NCBI RefSeq assembly: GCF_000416985.1
Contig: NZ_ATDL01000007.1
Span: 1 to 64,000, forward strand
From: Sphingobacterium paucimobilis HER1398
Lineage (GTDB): Bacteria; Bacteroidota; Bacteroidia; Sphingobacteriales; Sphingobacteriaceae
Direction of reading: 5' to 3'
DNA: 64,000 nucleotides
The position numbers and the translations under genes are program-made. The stretch's first letter is position 1. The number at the start of each line of letters is the position of its first letter. Under the pieces are notes generated by a model that was given only the letters and a program-made list of their open reading frames with translations, made no database searches and had not been told where the DNA came from. Of this stretch, positions 8,489 through 18,348 are shown piece by piece.

Positions 8489-9625
8489 ATGAATTTCGAG
8501 TTATCAGAAGAGCATAGAATGATACGTGATGCGGCCAGGGAATTTGCCGAAGAGCTAAAAAAAGATGTCATCGAGCGGGATGAGAAAGCGCTGTTCCCTA
8601 CAGACTTCGTAAAAAAAATGGGGGAATTGGGATTTATGGGAATCATGACTTCCGACCAATATGGTGGCGCAGGTATGGACAGCCTTGCTTATGTACTGGC
8701 CCTCGAAGAGATAGCCAAGGTAGATGCTTCCACTGCCGTCATCATGTCGGCTCACAATTCACTAGTACTGTGGGGGCTGGAGGCATACGGTAGCGAAGAA
8801 CAAAAGCAAAAGTATCTCATTCCCCTCGCAAAAGGGGAAAAACTGGGTGCCTTTGCCCTATCCGAGCCAGAGGCGGGTTCAGATGCATCCTCCCAGCACA
8901 CTATTGCTGCTGACATGGGAGATCATTACCTGCTCAACGGCACAAAAAACTGGATTACCAATGGTGGAAATGCAGATATTTATCTGGTGATCGCACAGAC
9001 GCATCCCGAACTGGGGCATAAAGGTATTAATGTGCTGATCGTAGAGAAAGGAACAGCTGGCTTTACAATTGGTCCCAAAGAAAACAAATTGGGCATACGG
9101 AGCTCGGACACTCATTCTTTGTTATTCACAGATGTCATCGTACCCAAAGAGAATCGTATTGGCGAGGATGGCTTCGGATTCAAGTTTGCCATGATGACAC
9201 TGGATGGCGGTCGTATCGGTATAGCGGCACAAGCCTTGGGGATTGCTGCCGGAGCGTATGACCTTGCACTAGCATACGCCAAGGAAAGAAAAACTTTTGG
9301 CAAGCCGATATCGACACACCAAGCCATACAATTTAAACTGGCCGATATGGAGGTTGAGATTGAAGCTGCACGATTATTGACCCATAAAGCCGCTTGGACC
9401 AAAGACCAAGGATTGCCCTATGGCAAAGAGGCCGCCATGGCCAAACTGCATGCTTCAGAAGTAGCCATGAAACATACCGTAGAGGCGGTACAGATACATG
9501 GTGGATATGGGTATGTAAAAGAATATCACGTCGAACGACTGATGCGCGATGCCAAAATCACACAGATTTACGAAGGCACCTCAGAAATACAACGCTTGGT
9601 AATAGCCCGAGAAGTACTCCGTTAA
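8489..9625 (+). CDS. acyl-CoA dehydrogenase
   Basis: This 378-aa FAD enzyme oxidises acyl-CoA to the 2-enoyl-CoA and passes electrons to ETF. Family signatures are [16 protein letters not shown] (about residues 120-135), the C-terminal helical domain with ERKTFGKPI, and [19 protein letters not shown], which contains the catalytic glutamate of the short/branched-chain group. The ATG at 8489 is used, because the upstream TTG at 8462 adds nine residues without similarity to the family N-terminus. Chain-length specificity cannot be read directly. Confidence 0.93.
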   Translation: MNFELSEEHRMIRDAAREFAEELKKDVIERDEKALFPTDFVKKMGELGFMGIMTSDQYGGAGMDSLAYVLALEEIAKVDASTAVIMSAHNSLVLWGLEAYGSEEQKQKYLIPLAKGEKLGAFALSEPEAGSDASSQHTIAADMGDHYLLNGTKNWITNGGNADIYLVIAQTHPELGHKGINVLIVEKGTAGFTIGPKENKLGIRSSDTHSLLFTDVIVPKENRIGEDGFGFKFAMMTLDGGRIGIAAQALGIAAGAYDLALAYAKERKTFGKPISTHQAIQFKLADMEVEIEAARLLTHKAAWTKDQGLPYGKEAAMAKLHASEVAMKHTVEAVQIHGGYGYVKEYHVERLMRDAKITQIYEGTSEIQRLVIAREVLR

Positions 9626-9650
9626 CGCCATAGCGCTAACGGATATTTTT
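9619..9650. terminator. terminator at convergent gene ends
   Basis: CCGTTA and TAACGG pair around a short loop overlapping the acyl-CoA dehydrogenase stop codon, followed by a T-run on the plus strand. The next gene runs the other way and ends at 9636. Confidence 0.5.
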
Positions 9651-10022
9651 TTCAATCTGATGGAGAAAGCCGTAGTCTTCAAAAGAGAAACTACCGGTCT
9701 GTTGCATATGACACTCAAATAGAGCCTTTGCCTTCCGTAGCAATCCATTGTCCTTGTTCATCAATCCATCGTACATCAGGAGCTGCGCCAAAGGACGGAT
9801 CTGTTCCTGTTCCAGGCTCTTGCTATAGGTTATAAGTTCAGCATCGCTGATACGTACAAAATAGTCTCTTTTTTCGTTAAAGAAATCTTCATAGCCTGCA
9901 GCTATATCAACCGGTGCGGAGACCTCTTCTAATCCTTCCCACTTCTCCACCAAAAGCCGGAGAAACTTTCCCATCTCATTTATCCAATTCAGTATGGTGT
10001 CTTTTTCGTATCGAATTCCCAT
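9636..10022 (-). CDS. conserved hypothetical protein
   Basis: I do not recognise this protein of about 128 aa. It is predicted to be all-helical and soluble, with a hydrophobic N-terminal helix (ILNWINEMGKFLRLLVEKWEGL) and no membrane segment or catalytic motif. I chose the ATG at 10022 rather than 10028. It lies 7 bp downstream of proA in the same direction and so is probably co-transcribed with proBA, but nothing links it to proline synthesis. Confidence 0.7.
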   Translation of the reverse strand: MGIRYEKDTILNWINEMGKFLRLLVEKWEGLEEVSAPVDIAAGYEDFFNEKRDYFVRISDAELITYSKSLEQEQIRPLAQLLMYDGLMNKDNGLLRKAKALFECHMQQTGSFSFEDYGFLHQIEKNIR

Positions 10023-10028
10023 GAGCAA

Positions 10029-11276
10029 TTATCTAATTTGTCCGTCGCCAGTGACAAACCATTTTTCTGTCACTAATTTTTCTAAGGCAAAAGGACCACG
10101 CGCATGCAGTTTCTGTGTAGAGATACCGATCTCTGCTCCTAAACCAAATTCCCCTCCGTCGGTAAAGCGGGTCGAGGCATTGGAATAAACTGCTGCTGCA
10201 TCCACAGACCGCATAAATTTCGTAATTTTAATTGAATCTTGCGACACAATACATTCCGAATGTTTGGACGAATAATGGGCAATATGCGTCAGTGCCTCCT
10301 CCAAACCGTCCACTTCTTTGATTGAACACTTTAAATCTAAAAATTCACGCCCAAAATCAGCATCGTCTGCACGGTGTATAAAAGGGTAACCTGCGTCTTT
10401 AAAAATGTCATATAACTTGTCCGAAGCAAAAACATCAACCGCAGCTTCTGAAAAATATGGTATAAGCTGTTCTATAAACTGCTTATCGATCTTGTCATCT
10501 ACGAGTACCGTATCCAGGGCATTACATACCGAAGGCCGTGAGATCTTGGCATTCGCAACAATACGAGCTGCTTTGGCCAGGTCGGCACTGGCTTCGACAT
10601 ACGTATGACAGACCCCAGCCCCTGTTTCTATCACAGGTACTTTCGCATGTTGACGTACAAAATCAATCAGCCCCTGCGATCCACGTGGGATAATGATATC
10701 CACATAGCGAACAGCTTCCAGCAGCTCATTGACCAAAGCCCGTTCCGTAGGCAATAATTGTACAATATTCGGATCTGTACCACACTCCACCAGCGCCTGC
10801 CGTAGGAGACCTACCAAATAACGATTGGTATACCATGCATCACTTCCCCCTCGCAGCAGACATACATTTCCCGATTGTATGCACAATGCAGCAACATCGA
10901 TCGTAACATTGGGCCTCGACTCATAAATCACCCCCACCACGCCTAGAGCAACCGTCCTTTTTTCGACCAAGAGCCCGTTGTCCAGCTTCTTTGTGCTCAG
11001 CAACCGATCAGTAGGATCCGCCAGTCTGCTTATATCCAGCACACTTTGGGCCAGCCCTTCAATCCGTTCCACCGTTAACTTCAGTCGGTCATACTTGGGA
11101 TCGTCATTCTCCATCCGCTCTAAGTCGAGTTGATTCTGCTGCAAGACCTCATTGCTATGGATCTGCAAGAGCGATGCGATCCGCTCTAATACCCGTTGCT
11201 TATCCTGGATTCGCAATTCATTTATAGCTTGTTTAGCAACACGGCTATCAGATAATTGCTGCTGTATAGTGTTCAT
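10029..11276 (-). CDS. proA: glutamate-5-semialdehyde dehydrogenase (gamma-glutamyl phosphate reductase)
   Basis: This 415-aa NADPH-dependent enzyme performs the second step of proline synthesis, reducing gamma-glutamyl phosphate to glutamate semialdehyde. It is full length and has the family motifs VGVIYESRPNVTIDVAALC, IIPRGSQGLIDFV, HTYVEASADL and the catalytic cysteine in SRPSVCNALDTVLVD. It follows proB by 45 bp on the same strand, giving a proBA operon. Confidence 0.97.
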   Translation of the reverse strand: MNTIQQQLSDSRVAKQAINELRIQDKQRVLERIASLLQIHSNEVLQQNQLDLERMENDDPKYDRLKLTVERIEGLAQSVLDISRLADPTDRLLSTKKLDNGLLVEKRTVALGVVGVIYESRPNVTIDVAALCIQSGNVCLLRGGSDAWYTNRYLVGLLRQALVECGTDPNIVQLLPTERALVNELLEAVRYVDIIIPRGSQGLIDFVRQHAKVPVIETGAGVCHTYVEASADLAKAARIVANAKISRPSVCNALDTVLVDDKIDKQFIEQLIPYFSEAAVDVFASDKLYDIFKDAGYPFIHRADDADFGREFLDLKCSIKEVDGLEEALTHIAHYSSKHSECIVSQDSIKITKFMRSVDAAAVYSNASTRFTDGGEFGLGAEIGISTQKLHARGPFALEKLVTEKWFVTGDGQIR

Positions 11277-11321
11277 TTCCTTACTCTTTACTATTTTATA
11301 CTTAGCGTCTTCTTATTCAAC

Positions 11322-12353
11322 TTACAATAGCACAATATCATCTGCATGTGCCAATGCTATATTTTTCTTGGTATCTGATTTCTTCAAAGCAACGGAATCG
11401 ATTTTTGCTTTGGCCACAGCCTGCACCACCCCCTCGCGATCTGCAATCTGAAAGACCTCTCCCGCTTCAAATTCTCCCACCACCTCAGCGATACCGACAG
11501 CCAATAGGCTTTTCCGCTGCTGAATCGCTTGCAGCGCACCTTGATCTACTTTGACCAGACCTGCGATGAGACTGCCACTGGCCAACCATTTGTTTCGAGA
11601 AGAAACCTTCTTCTTCTGCGCCAGACACACCGTTCCGGTCTCACCCGAGATAGCCTTTAAAATACCATCTGGGGTCTGCATACTAAAAATAACAGCTTGT
11701 ATCCCCATCTGCGTTGCCAATCGGGCAAAGTTTAACTTGGAAGTCATACCTCCTAGGCCAACTGTTGATTTTTCCTTACGGGCCAGAGCGAGGGCATCTT
11801 TATCGATGATTTCAATTAAAGGAATGACATTTCCCTTGTCATCCAGCACACCAGGCACCGAAGTACTGAACAAAAGCTGTTCTGCTCCAAAGCCCACAGC
11901 GATCAATGTTGCCAACTCATCATTGTCTGAAAATTTCAGTTCTTTATTGCTGACTACATCATTTTCATTGGCTACAGGGATAATATTATTCTTCCACAAG
12001 GTCTCATAGGTACTTTTTAACTGTAAAAACTGTTCCCTATTTGAAAAATGGTGGCGTTCACAAAGGCTTTGTGCCAGTGCGATGCGAAAAGGCTTGAAAT
12101 AAGTTGAATAGATCCGCATCAATAATGGATTTCCTATTGCTGCCGCAGCTTTACGTTGTTCCAATGTCCCCGTATATCTCGGAATAAAACGTCGACCCGC
12201 TGCTACAGCACCCGAGGATACCAATACAATATTATAAGTCGATTGGAGAACAGCACATTGACGTGCAATTTCCAATACAATCCGCTCGTCTACTTCTCCA
12301 TCTGTTGTGATAGATGCAGATCCAAATTTAATAACCAGTACTGGTTTCTTCAT
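11322..12353 (-). CDS. proB: glutamate 5-kinase
   Basis: This protein phosphorylates glutamate in the first, normally feedback-controlled, step of proline synthesis. The amino-acid-kinase domain (about residues 1-255) shows VIKFGSASIT, VSSGAVAAGR and GLGGMTSKL. A PUA domain makes up the C-terminus (about 258-343). The ATG at 12353 matches the family N-terminus (MKKPVLVIKFG); the upstream TTG at 12365 is not needed. Transcription continues into proA. Confidence 0.96.
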   Translation of the reverse strand: MKKPVLVIKFGSASITTDGEVDERIVLEIARQCAVLQSTYNIVLVSSGAVAAGRRFIPRYTGTLEQRKAAAAIGNPLLMRIYSTYFKPFRIALAQSLCERHHFSNREQFLQLKSTYETLWKNNIIPVANENDVVSNKELKFSDNDELATLIAVGFGAEQLLFSTSVPGVLDDKGNVIPLIEIIDKDALALARKEKSTVGLGGMTSKLNFARLATQMGIQAVIFSMQTPDGILKAISGETGTVCLAQKKKVSSRNKWLASGSLIAGLVKVDQGALQAIQQRKSLLAVGIAEVVGEFEAGEVFQIADREGVVQAVAKAKIDSVALKKSDTKKNIALAHADDIVLL

Positions 12354-12361
12354 CCCAATGA

Positions 12362-12424
12362 TCAATTAAGGTATTTTACTTTTATTATTTTTTCGTGAGG
12401 CCCCCAATAATGTGATTGCGTCAT
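12362..12424 (-). other. possible 20-codon leader ORF before proB
   Basis: An ATG on the minus strand at 12424 opens a 20-codon frame ending in TGA at 12362-12364, 8 bp upstream of the proB start. It has only one proline codon, so a classical attenuating leader peptide is unlikely. Its reality is uncertain. Confidence 0.2.
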
Positions 12425-12752
12425 CACTTGAGCGGGTGGTTAGCTCCTCCTGATTCAGTTTATTAATTTACTAAAGAATAAACCATTTCATTTGAAAAAG
12501 AATAAACTTAGATAATTTTATTTTAAAATACAACAAACAAAATAGAAGCCCTCAACGTTTATCTTTTTATAAAATTCCTTTCAGAGGAGGCTTGAGAATG
12601 GATATTCTTTTTTTTACCCGCAAAAAAAGGAACAATTGATCCAATTAATTCAAATTAGGAACATTAATTGCTCTACAAGATAGATTCACGAATCAGAAAG
12701 GTTATAGCGCTTAAATAAAGCATCAAATTATTGACACTTAAAAATATCTACT
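12425..12752. other. intergenic between proB and lipoprotein gene
   Basis: This AT-rich 328-bp divergent region holds the proBA promoter and the promoter of the lipoprotein gene. I find no consensus TAnnTTTG element with a paired TTG, no riboswitch that I recognise, and no other gene. Confidence 0.5.
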
Positions 12753-13184
12753 ATGAAAACACCTATGTCATTATTATTGCTATTTGTGATCTTTACGAGC
12801 AGTTGTCAATCATCAAAAGTTTCATCATCCAATGCTGGAGCTGACTCTTTAGCCGCTGTGGGAGCGGATAAGGACAAACATGGTTGCCTACTGAGTGCAG
12901 GTTACACTTGGTCCCAATTACGCAGTGAATGTATACGGCCCTTTGAACAGGGTATCGCACTACACACCTTGAATACCTCCAGCGCCTATCAAACTTCTGC
13001 CTATATCTTGGTAGACAGCTCAAAAAATGAAGCCGAAGTATTCATACCTGAAGAACAGAACAGTATAATGCTGAATCAACGTAACGCAACGACTTATACC
13101 AATGGCCGGTTTACTTTAGTTCAGGATTCCAACTGTTGGACGCTGAGTCTGAACAAAACCGCCTTATATCAAGAAAAGAAATAA
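12753..13184 (+). CDS. small secreted lipoprotein of unknown function
   Basis: This 143-aa protein has a signal peptide and lipobox (FTSSC, cysteine at about residue 18), then a short low-complexity linker. The mature part has the motif HGCLLSAGYTWSQLRSECIRPFEQGIAL, which I associate with a widespread Bacteroidota family without known role. Four cysteines remain in the mature protein. It stands alone and converges on uvrB. Confidence 0.75.
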   Translation: MKTPMSLLLLFVIFTSSCQSSKVSSSNAGADSLAAVGADKDKHGCLLSAGYTWSQLRSECIRPFEQGIALHTLNTSSAYQTSAYILVDSSKNEAEVFIPEEQNSIMLNQRNATTYTNGRFTLVQDSNCWTLSLNKTALYQEKK

Positions 13185-13188
13185 CACC

Positions 13189-13226
13189 AAGAGCGATTTG
13201 GATAAAGGTCTATCCAAATCGTTCTT
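13189..13226. terminator. bidirectional terminator
   Basis: A long stem (GATTTGGATA / TATCCAAATC, extended by AAGAGC/GTTCTT with one mismatch) lies between the convergent lipoprotein and uvrB genes. It overlaps the last codons of uvrB. Confidence 0.7.
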
Positions 13227-15240
13227 CATAAGACTTTTCTAACGTAAACATTTCATCACGCAGCTTGGCCGCTTCCAGGAAATCCATCTCTTTCGCTGCT
13301 TTTTCCATTCTTTTACGAACAGTATCCACTGCTTTCTTGAGATCTTTTTCACTCATGTAAGCTATTAACGGGTCGGCAGCGACCTGTACACCCCCATCCG
13401 ATTCCACGTAAGGCTTTTGTTCCCCGCCTTTAAAATCGGCAACAGAAGTCTGTTCTAAAATCTCTTCTCTTGTTTTTCCGACGGTACGCGGTGTAATCCC
13501 ATGTTCAACATTGTAAGCAATTTGCTTATCCCGTCTTCTATTGGTTTCGTCGATTGTCACCCGCATACTGTCGGTCATCTTATCGGCGTACATGATCACA
13601 CGGCCTTTATCATTACGCGCCGCACGCCCGATAGTCTGTATAAGGGAGCGTTCCGATCGCAGGAAACCTTCTTTATCCGCATCCAGAATAGCTACTAGGG
13701 TTACTTCGGGAAGATCTAATCCCTCCCGTAACAAGTTCACACCCACCAATACATCGAACTCCCCTAAGCGCAGTCCACGTAATATTTCCACCCTTTCTAA
13801 GGTTTTGACCTCGGAGTGGATATAGCGCACTTTGATATTAAGGCGACTCATATATTTTGTTAATTCCTCTGCCATACGTTTGGTCAACGTAGTAGCTAGG
13901 ATACGTCCTCCTTCTTTGATTGTTTTGTCCACCTGTTCCAAAAAATCATCTACCTGATTCATAGCCGGTCTGACTTCTATAATTGGATCCAACAATCCTG
14001 TAGGACGAATTACCTGCTCGACAACCACGCCCTCGGTTTGCTGTAATTCATAATCCCCGGGAGTCGCCGACACATATATGGTCTGATTCGTAAGCGATTC
14101 AAACTCCGGAAAATTCAACGGTCTATTATCTAGTGCTGCCGGGAGCCTAAAACCATGCTCTACGAGTGATATCTTCCGCGAGCGATCACCTCCATACATG
14201 GCTCTCAATTGTGGCAATGTCACATGGCTTTCGTCAATGACCAACAAGTAGTCTTCGGGAAAATAATCCAACAGACAGAACGGACGCATTCCGGGCTCCC
14301 GACCATCAAAGAAGCGGGAATAGTTCTCTATCCCCGAGCAGTAGCCCAGTTCTCGCATCATTTCCAAATCGTAATTGACCCGCTCCTCTAAACGCTTGGC
14401 TTCTAACATTCGTCCCTCTTCTTCAAGTTGGGCTTTACGCTGCACCATTTCTTCCTGTATCGCCCAAATGGATTGCGTAAATTTTTCCTTTGGTGTGACG
14501 AATAACGTCGCCGGAAAAAGCGATAAAGCTTCGTGCTTCAACAATGTTTTACCAGTGACCGGGTCTATTTCGCTAAGTTCATCAATCTCGTCGCCAAAGA
14601 AGGAAACGCGGTAGGCATTATCCAGGTAGGCGGGGTAAATATCTACAGTATCCCCTTTAACACGAAAAGTACCACGCTTGAATTCCGTCGTAGTCCGCGC
14701 ATATAATATTTCCACCAATTTGTGCAGAAATGCATTTCTAGAGACTGTCATCCCCACACCAAACCGGAAGATAGATCTCGAGAAATCTTCGGGATTTCCC
14801 ATACCATAGATACAGGATACCGACGAGACCACAATCACATCTCTACGTCCCGACATTAATGCCGAAGTACTGGCCAGACGTAATTTCTCGATTTCTTCGT
14901 TTATGGCCAGATCTTTCTCTATATAGGTATTTGTAGAGGCTATGAATGCTTCCGGTTGATAATAATCGTAATAAGACACGAAATAGTTGACCGAGTTATC
15001 CGGAAAGAACTGCTTGAACTCACCGTACAACTGTGCTGCCAGCGTCTTATTATGACTCAGTATCAAGGTCGGCTTTTGGGTTTCTTGAATAACGTTCGCA
15101 ACGGTAAATGTTTTACCAGAACCCGTAACGCCCAGCAGTGTTTGATAGGGATCGCCCTCGTTTACACCCTGGACTAATTCCTTTATGGCTTGTGGCTGGT
15201 CTCCGGTAGGATAATATTCTGACGTAAGTTGAAATTTCAT
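13210..15240 (-). CDS. uvrB: excinuclease ABC subunit B
   Basis: This 676-aa damage-recognition helicase of nucleotide excision repair is full length. It has Walker A GVTGSGKT (about residues 38-45), the beta-hairpin region YYDYYQPEAF, helicase motif V/VI blocks (GLDLPEVTLVAILDADKEGFLRS, QTIGRAARN) and a C-terminal UVR domain (about 635-670) that binds UvrC. It is a single gene with its own transcription; no LexA box was recognised upstream. Confidence 0.98.
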   Translation of the reverse strand: MKFQLTSEYYPTGDQPQAIKELVQGVNEGDPYQTLLGVTGSGKTFTVANVIQETQKPTLILSHNKTLAAQLYGEFKQFFPDNSVNYFVSYYDYYQPEAFIASTNTYIEKDLAINEEIEKLRLASTSALMSGRRDVIVVSSVSCIYGMGNPEDFSRSIFRFGVGMTVSRNAFLHKLVEILYARTTTEFKRGTFRVKGDTVDIYPAYLDNAYRVSFFGDEIDELSEIDPVTGKTLLKHEALSLFPATLFVTPKEKFTQSIWAIQEEMVQRKAQLEEEGRMLEAKRLEERVNYDLEMMRELGYCSGIENYSRFFDGREPGMRPFCLLDYFPEDYLLVIDESHVTLPQLRAMYGGDRSRKISLVEHGFRLPAALDNRPLNFPEFESLTNQTIYVSATPGDYELQQTEGVVVEQVIRPTGLLDPIIEVRPAMNQVDDFLEQVDKTIKEGGRILATTLTKRMAEELTKYMSRLNIKVRYIHSEVKTLERVEILRGLRLGEFDVLVGVNLLREGLDLPEVTLVAILDADKEGFLRSERSLIQTIGRAARNDKGRVIMYADKMTDSMRVTIDETNRRRDKQIAYNVEHGITPRTVGKTREEILEQTSVADFKGGEQKPYVESDGGVQVAADPLIAYMSEKDLKKAVDTVRKRMEKAAKEMDFLEAAKLRDEMFTLEKSYEERFG

Positions 15241-15439
15241 AGTGCTCCTTCTTATGTAAAAATACCAAATTCAGGAACGTTTTCACAGACAAAGCTGATT
15301 ATTATGACGCAAAAGAAACTAAACAGCCTTTTTTTCAAGGTAATGTGTCATTTCAAAGCCTCCATAGCTTCTAGAACTGCACAGCATACCGCACAATCCT
15401 AAAAGTTTTTTTGTAATTTGGTGACCAAATACCATAACG

Positions 15440-16087
15440 ATGATTCACATACTGACAAAAGAAAATAGCATTGCCAACCATTTCATTTCGGAGCTTAGGG
15501 ATAAGGAAATCCAAAAAGACAGCATGCGCTTCCGAAGAAATATCGAAAGACTTGGCGAAGTAATGGCTTATGAGATCAGTAAAACATTTACGTATTCGCC
15601 AAAGGAAATCGAGACACCCCTTGGCATCGCAGAAATGCATATGCTGACAGAGCAACCGGTCCTGATTACCTTGATTCGCGCAGGACTCCCTTACCATCAA
15701 GGCTTTCTGAACATTTTTGACCGCGCAGAGTCTGGATTTATTGCGGCCTATAGGCACACCAAGAAAAGCGGTGAATTCGAAATCCACCGTAAATATGAGA
15801 ACACTCCCAATCTGGATGAACGTATCGTGATCATATCGGACCCTATGCTCGCAACAGGCAAAAGCCTGGTACTTTGTTGCAGAGAACTCTTGAGCGAGTA
15901 TAACATCAAAGAAATGCATATTGCAGCGATCATAGCGAGTCAAGAAGGCCTAGATCATGTCAGGGCATTTGTACCGGAGGCACAAATATGGGTTGGAGAT
16001 GTTGACAATGAACTGACTAGCAAATCGTATATTGTACCTGGTCTTGGAGATGCTGGAGATCTAGCCTATGGCGCAAAAGAGCACTAA
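15440..16087 (+). CDS. upp: uracil phosphoribosyltransferase
   Basis: This 215-aa salvage enzyme converts uracil and PRPP to UMP. The PRPP-binding loop is DPMLATGKSLVLC (about residues 134-146), and LITLIRAGLPYHQG and the C-terminal uracil-binding segment IVPGLGDAGDLAYG are intact. It is divergent from uvrB, with 199 bp between the genes. Confidence 0.95.
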   Translation: MIHILTKENSIANHFISELRDKEIQKDSMRFRRNIERLGEVMAYEISKTFTYSPKEIETPLGIAEMHMLTEQPVLITLIRAGLPYHQGFLNIFDRAESGFIAAYRHTKKSGEFEIHRKYENTPNLDERIVIISDPMLATGKSLVLCCRELLSEYNIKEMHIAAIIASQEGLDHVRAFVPEAQIWVGDVDNELTSKSYIVPGLGDAGDLAYGAKEH

Positions 16088-16229
16088 AAAAGTTAGAAAT
16101 TCACAGGTATACTATTTCACCTCTGACTATACAACTTGACAACAATATAACTTCATAACTTAAATACAACACACACTTAACAGATAATGAACACGATAAC
16201 ACTATATTCAAACAACAAAAACATATCTT

Positions 16230-16703
16230 ATGGAATGGCAAAAATACAATGGCGAGCGGCTTCGCCTCCCGATTATGGATGCTGTTGAAGCGGCAATTCT
16301 TAGAGAGAACCAACAAGGAAACAAACTCAAGGTTTTCATTGGCACGGATTCTCAAGTAAAACGTGGAACGGCGGAATTCGCTACCGTAGTCGTCTTTCTA
16401 CGAGAACATAAAGGAGGTTTTATGTTCATCCACAAAGACCGAAAGGCCCACAACATGAGCATCAAAGAACGCATGCTCCTAGAAGTACAAAAATCCATAG
16501 AAACGGCCTACCACCTCTGTCCCATCTTAGATCGGTATGCAATCGATCTCGAGGTACACGCCGACATCAATACCAATCCAAACTTCGAATCCAATATTGC
16601 ACTCAAAGAGGCCATGGGCTATATCTTAGGAATGGGATTTGTATTCAAAGCGAAGCCAGAGTCTTTTGCAAGCACCAATTGTGCGAATAAAATTGTACAA
16701 TAG
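16230..16703 (+). CDS. YkuK-family RNase H-like protein
   Basis: This 157-aa protein belongs to the YkuK (DUF458) family with an RNase H fold. Acidic residues expected in such a site are visible in VFIGTDSQVKRGTAEFATVVVF (about residues 36-57) and EVHADINTNPN (about 107-117). Its biological substrate is not established. It follows upp by 142 bp and precedes the NadR-like kinase by 71 bp, so it may share transcription with either. Confidence 0.85.
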   Translation: MEWQKYNGERLRLPIMDAVEAAILRENQQGNKLKVFIGTDSQVKRGTAEFATVVVFLREHKGGFMFIHKDRKAHNMSIKERMLLEVQKSIETAYHLCPILDRYAIDLEVHADINTNPNFESNIALKEAMGYILGMGFVFKAKPESFASTNCANKIVQ

Positions 16704-16774
16704 GAACCTCGAAGACAACGAAGCGCGTACATAGCTGCGCATAACTCCAAAAAAATGCTTAATATTGTTCCTCC

Positions 16775-17323
16775 ATGAACAATATCGAGGATTCTTTACT
16801 AAAAATTGCTGTCGTTGGACCTGAGTCAACAGGCAAATCTACCATGGCTCAATACCTTTCGAAAGCCTTAGATAGTTCTTATGTACCCGAGTATGCGCGA
16901 TACTATTGTAAAGATCTGCAAAACCAGTACACCCTACAGGATGAAACCAATATGTTCTATGGACAAATCGCCTTAGAAGAAGCAATCTGCTCACAACTAA
17001 AAAATAACCTTATCATCTGCGATACGACCATCATGACGGTAAAGATATGGTGTGACTACCTATTTAACCACACGCCCACACCGGTATTGACGGAGATAGC
17101 GCAGCGGAAATACGACCTGTACTTGCTGATGGATATTGATCTTCCCTGGGAGAATGACCCCTTAAGAGATTTTCCCGAAGAACGCGCTCATTTCATGAAA
17201 GTTTGGAAAAAAGAATTGGACAATATACAGGCAAACTACCAGGTTATCTCAGGACAGGGACCGCAAAGGTTAGAAAACGGGCTGAAAGCCACACAGGCTT
17301 TTATCGACGCTATAACGTCGTAA
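16775..17323 (+). CDS. NadR-like ATPase / nicotinamide riboside kinase-like protein
   Basis: This 182-aa P-loop protein matches the kinase half of NadR, with Walker A VVGPESTGKSTMAQYLSKAL (residues 10-29) followed by the family motif YVPEYARYYC. Family members phosphorylate nicotinamide riboside to NMN. The adenylyltransferase domain of NadR is absent, so the activity is inferred from the family only. It converges on the S24 regulator gene. Confidence 0.82.
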   Translation: MNNIEDSLLKIAVVGPESTGKSTMAQYLSKALDSSYVPEYARYYCKDLQNQYTLQDETNMFYGQIALEEAICSQLKNNLIICDTTIMTVKIWCDYLFNHTPTPVLTEIAQRKYDLYLLMDIDLPWENDPLRDFPEERAHFMKVWKKELDNIQANYQVISGQGPQRLENGLKATQAFIDAITS

Positions 17324-17348
17324 CGATATAACTCTGTACCTTCATTAC

Positions 17349-17963
17349 CTACATCGAGATCATGGAAAGAACACCTTTGACTTTATAAACGGCTTTGACC
17401 TGTGCCTTTTCCAAGACAAGATCATCAAAATCCGCCACATTTTTTGCTACTAACCGCCAACTCTTATCATCTAGACCACGGATAAAACGTACGATATTTA
17501 TTTTCTCAGAAATGATCATGTAAATATCACCAAAAACTATAGCGTCTTTGTCCACCTGCTTAACAAACACCATACTTCCGTGCTCTATCTCCGGACTCAT
17601 AGAATCCCCTTGATGGACAAATGCGAAATCACTACCGGAAAGAATTGGAATTTCCAATTCATCAACAACAGACATCTGTGAAAGGTCGATATTGAATTCA
17701 TCTAGGCTGGTATTATACAACGGGATTTTGGGAGAGCTTTCGCGTGCTTTCAGCATGGGACCTTCTCCGGTAAGCAACCAAGCTTCATTGACCTCTGGAA
17801 ATCGGGTGACTATAATTCCTGCAAGATTCTTACTGATATCATAGTTTCCTTTTTTTATCTGATACAATCGTTCCGCTCTACTTAGACCAATCTCTCTTGA
17901 AAAAGAATTGACATTAAACCCCAAATATTGTATCACTTGATCCAAACGTCCCCAGTTAGACAT
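17349..17963 (-). CDS. XRE-type HTH regulator with LexA/S24 peptidase domain
   Basis: This 204-aa protein has an N-terminal helix-turn-helix (residues about 10-60, VNSFSREIGLSRAERLYQIKKGNYDIS) and a C-terminal LexA-like domain (about 90-200). The serine of the S24 site is in HQGDSMSPEIEHGSMVFVK and the lysine is probably in WRLVAKNVAD. Such phage-repressor-like proteins often respond to DNA damage or stress. No phage genes are adjacent, so its targets are unknown. Confidence 0.85.
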   Translation of the reverse strand: MSNWGRLDQVIQYLGFNVNSFSREIGLSRAERLYQIKKGNYDISKNLAGIIVTRFPEVNEAWLLTGEGPMLKARESSPKIPLYNTSLDEFNIDLSQMSVVDELEIPILSGSDFAFVHQGDSMSPEIEHGSMVFVKQVDKDAIVFGDIYMIISEKINIVRFIRGLDDKSWRLVAKNVADFDDLVLEKAQVKAVYKVKGVLSMISM

Positions 17964-18239
17964 ATATAATTCTTATAAACAGTATTTAAAAAAACATCAA
18001 ACTTTTGTCCGTAATTTTAGGCACCAACAAAAGTTCCCCTCAACGTGCTACTACACGATAATATAATAAAGCTTTACCACTCATAAGGCTTTGCTTTATC
18101 TCCACAGATAATCAAATATTAGGCCAAATTAACAAAACCTATTTTCAATAACAAAAACAGGCCATCAATCTACGGTAAAAAAAAGCAGAATCCAAATATA
18201 ATGCTTCTCACAATCTGACATTATCTTGAGGATAAAGTC
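17964..18239. other. intergenic between divergent regulator and bacilliredoxin genes
   Basis: This AT-rich stretch holds the S24-regulator promoter. I see no convincing gene and no clear operator. Confidence 0.5.
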
Positions 18240-18270
18240 TTGTAGAGTGTATTATAATAGCTTATATTTG
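18240..18270 (+). promoter_or_regulatory. Bacteroidota-type promoter of bacilliredoxin gene
   Basis: TTG at 18240-18242 and TATATTTG at 18263-18270 are separated by 20 bp and match the -33/-7 consensus TTG-N19-23-TAnnTTTG. Transcription should start near 18277, leaving a 5' leader of about 72 nt. Confidence 0.75.
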
Positions 18271-18348
18271 TATGTATACAGTGCGTGTTCTTTTGTTAGC
18301 GAACACAGGTGTACTAGTTTTTGATTTGTAATTTAATTTTATATACCC

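Noticed and set aside
12366..12752. Riboswitch or T-box controlling proline genes
   Set aside because: I could not fit any known riboswitch consensus, and T-boxes are not expected in this phylum.
15371..15943. Minus-strand 190-codon frame over upp
   Set aside because: It lies opposite a well-conserved enzyme and has no recognisable domain.
17349..17963. LexA itself or a prophage repressor
   Set aside because: The S24 domain is present, but there are no phage genes around and the N-terminus differs from LexA; kept as a generic S24 regulator.
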